Origin: an uncultured Clostridia bacterium
GTDB lineage: Bacteria; Bacillota; Clostridia; Oscillospirales; Oscillospiraceae
Length of the DNA: 9,859 bases
Direction of reading: 5' to 3'
Assembly (NCBI GenBank): GCA_945927915.1
Contig: CAMEMX010000049.1
Span: 1 to 9,859 of the forward strand
Shown: in pieces, positions 6,866-9,859 of the stretch
Numbering within the stretch: the stretch's first letter is position 1
Layout of the letters: every line of letters starts with the position of its first letter
Notes under the pieces: model-generated
Databases searched by the model: none
Told to the model about the DNA's origin: nothing
What the model saw: only the letters and a program-made list of their open reading frames with translations
Position numbers and translations under genes: made by a program

Positions 6866-7881
6866 GCCGCCTCACCGCCCTTCCGCTTTTTCTCCTTCAC
6901 TGCGCCGAAGCGCCTGGGCACGCCGAGCTTGTCGAAGAAGCCGACGCAGCAGTTCATAATGAGGATCGCGTAGCTCACGCCCTCGACATAGGAGCCGAAG
7001 TAGCGCAGCAGGATCGTCAGCACACCGCAGCCGGCGCCGAAGGCGATCTGGCCGCCGTGCGTGACGGGGGAGGTGGTGTAGTCCGTGGCCATAAAGATGG
7101 CGCCGAGCATCAGGCCGCCGGACAGGAGCTGGCAGAGCATCCAGTTCAGGCGGTCACAGCCGCCGAGCGGGAAGAGGAAGGCCAGCACCGCGACCGTGCC
7201 GAGGTAGGCCAGCGGGATGCGCAGGGTGATGACCCGCCGCGCGACGAGATAGACGCCGCCGAGCAGCAGGGCAAGCGCCGAGACCTCGCCCAGAGAGCCG
7301 CCGACCTTGCCGAAGAAGAGGTCGAGCAGGCTCTGCGCCGGGAGAGCGCCGGCGTGCAGCGCCTCCATCGGGGTGGCGGAGGTCAGGCCGTCGAGGACGG
7401 CGCGGGAGGGATTGGTGAACGCGTCGATATTCGTGCCGGGGCTGACCCAGTTGCCGGACATCAGCGACGGCCAACTGAACAGGAACGCGCGGGCGGCGAG
7501 GGCGGGGTTGACGATGTTCAGGCCGATGCCGCCGAAGAGCTGCTTGACCAGCACGATGGCGAAGAAGTCCGCGATCAGGATCGTCCAGAACGGCAGCGTC
7601 ACCGGGCAGACAAAGGCGATGAGCATCCCCGTGACGACGGCCGACCAGTCCGCGACGGTGCTGTCCTTTTTCATCACGCGGCGGTAGCCCCACTCGAAGA
7701 ACACGCAGCCCGCGACGGACACGAGCGTCAGCGTCAGGGCGCGCCAGCCGAAGAAGTAAATCGCGGCGGCGAGGGCGGGCAGAAGCGCAAGGCACACGTC
7801 GCGCATGATGACGGCGGTGGAGTTCCTGCTGTGCGCGTGCGGCGAGGACGAGAGGGTCAGGTTGACGGGTTCGTATTTCAT
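6862..7881 (-). CDS. rnfD: Rnf complex membrane flavoprotein subunit RnfD
   Basis: RnfD is the large integral membrane subunit, homologous to NqrB, with a covalent FMN and a likely part in ion transport. The 339-residue product has about nine or ten hydrophobic segments and the family hallmarks SSSPHAHS (11-18), FGGIGLNIVNPALAARAFL (116-134) and the flavin motif D164-G-L-TSATP (167-171). Thr170 is the expected FMN attachment residue; the usual Gly of S/T-G-A-T is Ser here. The C-terminus is cytosolic and basic (KEKKRK). I set the start at the ATG at 7881, which overlaps the rnfC stop as ATGA with AAAGGAGG upstream; the frame stays open further upstream only because it runs antiparallel to nothing and inside rnfC coding sequence. 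Confidence 0.96.
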   Translation of the reverse strand: MKYEPVNLTLSSSPHAHSRNSTAVIMRDVCLALLPALAAAIYFFGWRALTLTLVSVAGCVFFEWGYRRVMKKDSTVADWSAVVTGMLIAFVCPVTLPFWTILIADFFAIVLVKQLFGGIGLNIVNPALAARAFLFSWPSLMSGNWVSPGTNIDAFTNPSRAVLDGLTSATPMEALHAGALPAQSLLDLFFGKVGGSLGEVSALALLLGGVYLVARRVITLRIPLAYLGTVAVLAFLFPLGGCDRLNWMLCQLLSGGLMLGAIFMATDYTTSPVTHGGQIAFGAGCGVLTILLRYFGSYVEGVSYAILIMNCCVGFFDKLGVPRRFGAVKEKKRKGGEAA

Positions 7882-9191
7882 TTTGCCGCCTCCTTTGCCT
7901 TGGCATCGCGGAGCATTTTTTTCGCGGTGCGGAAGCTCTGCACGAGGTGGATGCCCGCCGGGCAGCCGTAGGCGCAGCTTCCGCATTCGATGCAGTCCAT
8001 GACGTTGCCCTTTTCGAGCTTGGCAAGGTCGCCGTTTTTCTGGGCGCGGTGCAGGAAGATGGGCATCAGGTGCATCGGGCAGACGTCCACGCATTTGCCG
8101 CAGCGGATGCAGTGCGGCTCGGCGACCTCGTGGTTGTCCTTTGCGGAGAAGCAGGTCAGGGCGTTGTTGCCCTTGATCGTGCCGCAGGCGAGGGTGGGCT
8201 GGGCAATGCCCATCATCGGGCCGCCGCAGAGAATTTTATACGGCTGGCAGGAGAAGCCGCCGGCCGCCTCGACGAGGTCGGAATAGAGCGTGCCGATGGG
8301 CGCGAGGAAGTTTGACGGTCTGGCAATCGCCCGGCCCGTCACCGTGACGGCGCGGCGGACGAGCGGCATTCCCTCATAGACCGCGTCGTAGATCGCGGCG
8401 CAGGTCGCGGCGTTGAACACCGCGCAGCCGACCGCGGCGGGCAGGCCGCCGGGCGGGACGCAGCGCCCCGTGACCGACTGGATGAGCTGCTTTTCCGCGC
8501 CCTGCGGGTAGCGCACGCGCAGCGTGAGCAGCTCGACGTCCTCGCCCAGCGCCGCGCGCATGGCGGCGATGGCCTGCGGCTTGTTCGCCTCGATGCCGAC
8601 GGCGGTGCGCGCCGGAGAGAGGATCTTCTGAATGACGCGCAGGCCGCCCGCCACACGTTCGGGCGTCTCGCGCATCAGGCGGTCGTCCGAGGTGATGTAC
8701 GGCTCGCATTCCGCGCCGTTGACGATCACGGTGTCGACCTTGCCCATGCCAGAGGAGATCTTGACGTTCGTCGGGAAGCCCGCGCCGCCCATACCCGTGA
8801 TGCCGGCCTCGCGGATGATGGCGGTCAGCTCGTCGGCAGAGAGGTCGGCGATCGTCTCACGCTTTTTGAGCGTGGGGCAGAGGGTGTCGCGCCCGTCGCT
8901 TTCGATGACGACGCACATCCCGTCCGTGCCGGAGGGCGTCGGGCGCAGCTCGACGGCTACGACCGTGCCGGAGACGGAGGCGTGGACGGGGACGCACAGA
9001 CCCTGTCCGTCGCCGATCTTCTGACCGACGGTCACGCGGTCGCCGATCTTGACCAGGGGCGTGCAGGGCTTGCCGATGTGCTGCGACATTGCGATGCTGA
9101 CGAGCTTCGGACGCAGCGGCACGATGGGCGCCTCACACGACAGCTCCTTGAAGCCCTTCGGATGGACGCCGCCGAAAAAGGTTCGAGCCAT
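7878..9191 (-). CDS. rnfC: Rnf complex NADH-binding Fe-S subunit RnfC
   Basis: RnfC is the cytosolic subunit where NAD+ is reduced (or NADH oxidised). The 437-residue protein begins with the family N-terminus ARTFFGGVHPKGFKE and a barrel-sandwich-like domain (about 40-95). Next comes a complex I 51-kDa-like nucleotide and FMN-binding region with GITGMGGAGFPTNVK (130-144) and NGAECEPYITSDDRLM (158-173), then a SLBB-like segment (about 280-320) and two [4Fe-4S] motifs, C361/C364/C367/C371 and C400/C403/C406/C410. The start is the ATG at 9191: GAGGTGA at 9201-9207 is correctly spaced for it, while the in-frame ATG at 9200 and GTG at 9203 fall on or too close to that site. It is the first gene of the operon, with a putative promoter just upstream. 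Confidence 0.96.
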   Translation of the reverse strand: MARTFFGGVHPKGFKELSCEAPIVPLRPKLVSIAMSQHIGKPCTPLVKIGDRVTVGQKIGDGQGLCVPVHASVSGTVVAVELRPTPSGTDGMCVVIESDGRDTLCPTLKKRETIADLSADELTAIIREAGITGMGGAGFPTNVKISSGMGKVDTVIVNGAECEPYITSDDRLMRETPERVAGGLRVIQKILSPARTAVGIEANKPQAIAAMRAALGEDVELLTLRVRYPQGAEKQLIQSVTGRCVPPGGLPAAVGCAVFNAATCAAIYDAVYEGMPLVRRAVTVTGRAIARPSNFLAPIGTLYSDLVEAAGGFSCQPYKILCGGPMMGIAQPTLACGTIKGNNALTCFSAKDNHEVAEPHCIRCGKCVDVCPMHLMPIFLHRAQKNGDLAKLEKGNVMDCIECGSCAYGCPAGIHLVQSFRTAKKMLRDAKAKEAAK

Positions 9192-9227
9192 AGGTTGCAT
9201 CACCTCAATTCATAATCATACATAATA

Positions 9228-9236
9228 ACTATAGCA
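9228..9236 (-). promoter_or_regulatory. Putative extended -10 promoter of the rnf operon
   Basis: Read on the minus strand, 9236-9228 is TGCTATAGT: a TG-N extended -10 followed by TATAGT (five of six matches to TATAAT). It would start transcription near 9221, leaving a leader of about 30 bases before the rnfC ATG at 9191. No good -35 lies at the normal distance, which fits an extended -10 promoter. The region is markedly A+T-rich compared with the genes. Confidence 0.45.
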
Positions 9237-9374
9237 TATGTGTCAGAAAAAATCTATGTCTTTGGGCAGTGAATTTTTGCAATTTGTAGAAATTTCGCGC
9301 TCAGCCGGGAGCTTCCTGTGAAAAATGCACAAAACCGTCGACGCGCGCAGCGGGAAATTCCACAAAAATGTGGG

Positions 9375-9402
9375 TTGCTTTTTTGCGCGAAGCCGATATA
9401 AT
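9375..9402 (+). promoter_or_regulatory. Promoter of the glycine riboswitch transcript
   Basis: A perfect -10 box TATAAT (9397-9402) is preceded, after a 16-base spacer, by a partial -35 TTGCTT (9375-9380). The start point would be near 9409, some 20 bases before the first riboswitch stem. Direction and spacing match the RNA downstream. It is divergent from the rnf promoter, about 140 bases away. Confidence 0.75.
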
Positions 9403-9430
9403 AAGCGTATAAACATATAAACCCGTCGAA

Positions 9431-9584
9431 ACGGCTCGGGAAAGCGGTCATTTTGACCCTCCGAAGGAGTAATGCTCTCAGGAAAACAGACCGGGCCGTG
9501 TAGGGACTCTCTGGAGAAGCTCATTTTTGAGTGCCGAAGGTGCAAGGCGAAAGCCGAATCTCTCAGGCAAAAGGACAGAGGTTG
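9431..9584 (+). promoter_or_regulatory. Tandem glycine riboswitch (two aptamers)
   Basis: Two glycine aptamers follow one another with a short linker (about 9500-9505). Aptamer 1 has a 9-bp closing stem (9431-9439 with 9491-9499), a GGTCA/TGACC hairpin (9446-9458), the conserved CCGAAGGAGTAA (9461-9472) and CTCTCAGGAAAACAGACC (9475-9492). Aptamer 2 has a CTCA/TGAG hairpin (9520-9531), GCCGAAGGTGCAA (9533-9545), a GGC-GAAA-GCC hairpin (9546-9555) and TCTCAGGCAAAAGGAC (9561-9576), closed by a short stem (9509-9512 with 9577-9580). These are the hallmark sequences of the glycine riboswitch family. Such RNAs usually control glycine cleavage genes or glycine/alanine symporters and are usually turned on by glycine. 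The controlled gene is not in the window. Confidence 0.95.
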
Positions 9585-9608
9585 ATTCCGCGCGAGCGGG
9601 ATCTCTGT
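9575..9608 (+). promoter_or_regulatory. Hairpin competing with the closing stem of aptamer 2
   Basis: ACAGAG (9575-9580) can pair with CTCTGT (9603-9608), and ATTCCGC (9585-9591) with GCGGGAT (9596-9602) around a GCGA tetraloop, leaving GTTG (9581-9584) bulged. The first strand includes 9577-9580, which also forms the closing stem of aptamer 2, so the two folds exclude each other. It has no T run after it, so it is a switching helix and not itself a terminator. Confidence 0.55.
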
Positions 9609-9612
9609 ATCG

Positions 9613-9649
9613 GAGTGTAACCGGAGACGGCTGCACTCTTTTTGCTTTT
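9613..9649 (+). terminator. Intrinsic terminator after the glycine riboswitch
   Basis: GAGTGTAACCG (9613-9623) pairs with CGGCTGCACTC (9628-9638) around a GAGA tetraloop, with one T-G wobble and one A-C mismatch. It is followed by TTTTT (9639-9643), GC and TTTT (9646-9649). Its position about 30 bases past aptamer 2 makes it the likely output of the switch. I could not identify an antiterminator strand that overlaps it. Confidence 0.8.
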
Positions 9650-9731
9650 CGGCAACCGCATTTGTCATTGCGCCGGGCGCAGGCAACGAGACGATTTCAT
9701 CGACGCGTCAAGGATGCCGCGCGCAACAGGC

Positions 9732-9747
9732 GTTCGCTTACGCGAAC
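9732..9747. repeat. Short inverted repeat
   Basis: GTTCGC (9732-9737) and GCGAAC (9742-9747) are perfect inverted copies around TTAC. It has no T run on either side, so it is not a terminator; it sits in the non-coding stretch after the riboswitch. Confidence 0.6.
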
Positions 9748-9767
9748 AATTTATCACAGCTCCGTAG

Positions 9768-9788
9768 GGCGCGACCACTGGGCGCGCC
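9768..9788. repeat. Short inverted repeat in a putative dispersed element
   Basis: GGCGCG (9768-9773) and CGCGCC (9783-9788) flank ACCACTGGG. The hairpin lies just after CTCCGTAG and would form the core of the suspected dispersed repeat. Confidence 0.5.
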
Positions 9789-9859
9789 GGTGCAGGAACT
9801 GCCAAATTCGTACCAACTTGTTCGTTTTCCCTGCCTTCCGCTTCGCGGTCGGCGGAGGC

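Larger units (their letters stand above)
9650..9859. other. Non-coding, hairpin-rich stretch, probably a dispersed repeat
   Basis: No frame has a credible start with a ribosome binding site. The stretch contains a 6-bp hairpin GTTCGC-TTAC-GCGAAC (9732-9747), a second GGCGCG/CGCGCC hairpin (9768-9788), and a third near-perfect one (9833-9841 with 9852-9859) that reaches the window edge. The string around 9758-9800 (CTCCGTAGGGCGCGACCACT and what follows) is of the kind often seen as short dispersed intergenic repeats in gut Clostridia; this is recalled likeness, not a search result. It separates the riboswitch terminator from whatever gene lies beyond. Confidence 0.5.

Noticed and set aside
6853..7971. 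Long plus-strand open frame opposite rnfD
   Set aside because: It is a charged, low-complexity translation with no motif, fully antisense to the clear rnfD gene.
9360..9373. CCACA-AAAA-TGTGG hairpin before a T run as a terminator
   Set aside because: The stem is only five pairs and it overlaps the -35 region of the riboswitch promoter; more likely chance or an operator than a terminator.
9243..9686. Minus-strand open frame of 147 codons across the riboswitch
   Set aside because: It lies antisense to a confident promoter, tandem riboswitch and terminator, has no ribosome binding site, and the translation shows no family features.
9704..9859. Plus-strand frame open to the right edge
   Set aside because: It has no start codon with a ribosome binding site and runs through several hairpins; more likely repeat DNA.
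1..9859. CRISPR arrays, tRNA or rRNA genes, insertion sequences, phage or defence genes
   Set aside because: I looked for regular spaced repeats, cloverleaf sequences, transposase-like proteins and toxin-antitoxin or defence motifs and saw none.

Overview
This is a G+C-rich window (clearly above 60% by eye) that reads as a chromosome segment of an anaerobic Firmicute, most likely a Clostridia member of the Oscillospiraceae/Ruminococcaceae type. The evidence is strong AAGGAGG-type ribosome binding sites, a TTG start, a six-gene Rnf complex in the clostridial order C-D-G-E-A-B, an anaerobic-type cobamide nucleotide-loop cluster and a tandem glycine riboswitch. The taxonomic placement is inference; nothing here names a species.

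Positions 1-4208 (+ strand) are the downstream part of a cobamide (vitamin B12) assembly operon. It begins with the tail of an unidentified gene, followed by a TIM-barrel sugar-phosphate isomerase/epimerase-like protein, cobT, a diverged cobU, cobS, a short second CobU-like protein and a CobC-type histidine phosphatase. CobT activates the lower-ligand base to alpha-ribazole phosphate, CobU activates cobinamide to GDP-cobinamide, CobS joins the two, and CobC removes the phosphate. Four junctions are 4-base start/stop overlaps (ATGA or TTGA), so the genes are probably co-transcribed and translationally coupled.

Positions 4219-4257 hold a strong hairpin terminator between two convergent operons. 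Positions 4273-9191 (- strand) are rnfC-rnfD-rnfG-rnfE-rnfA-rnfB, the membrane complex that couples reduced ferredoxin oxidation and NAD+ reduction to ion (Na+ or H+) pumping. RnfC carries the NADH site and two [4Fe-4S] motifs, RnfG and RnfD carry covalent-FMN motifs, RnfE and RnfA carry the paired membrane cysteines, and RnfB carries a string of Fe-S motifs. A putative extended -10 promoter lies just upstream of rnfC.

Positions 9192-9859 have no convincing gene. Divergent from rnf there is a clear promoter, a two-aptamer glycine riboswitch and an intrinsic terminator, then about 210 bases of hairpin-rich non-coding DNA that looks like a dispersed repeat. The gene controlled by the riboswitch lies beyond the window. 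I found no wholly new system. The most interesting points are the two complementary CobU-like proteins, the isomerase-like gene inside the cobamide operon, and the spacing and structure downstream of the glycine riboswitch.
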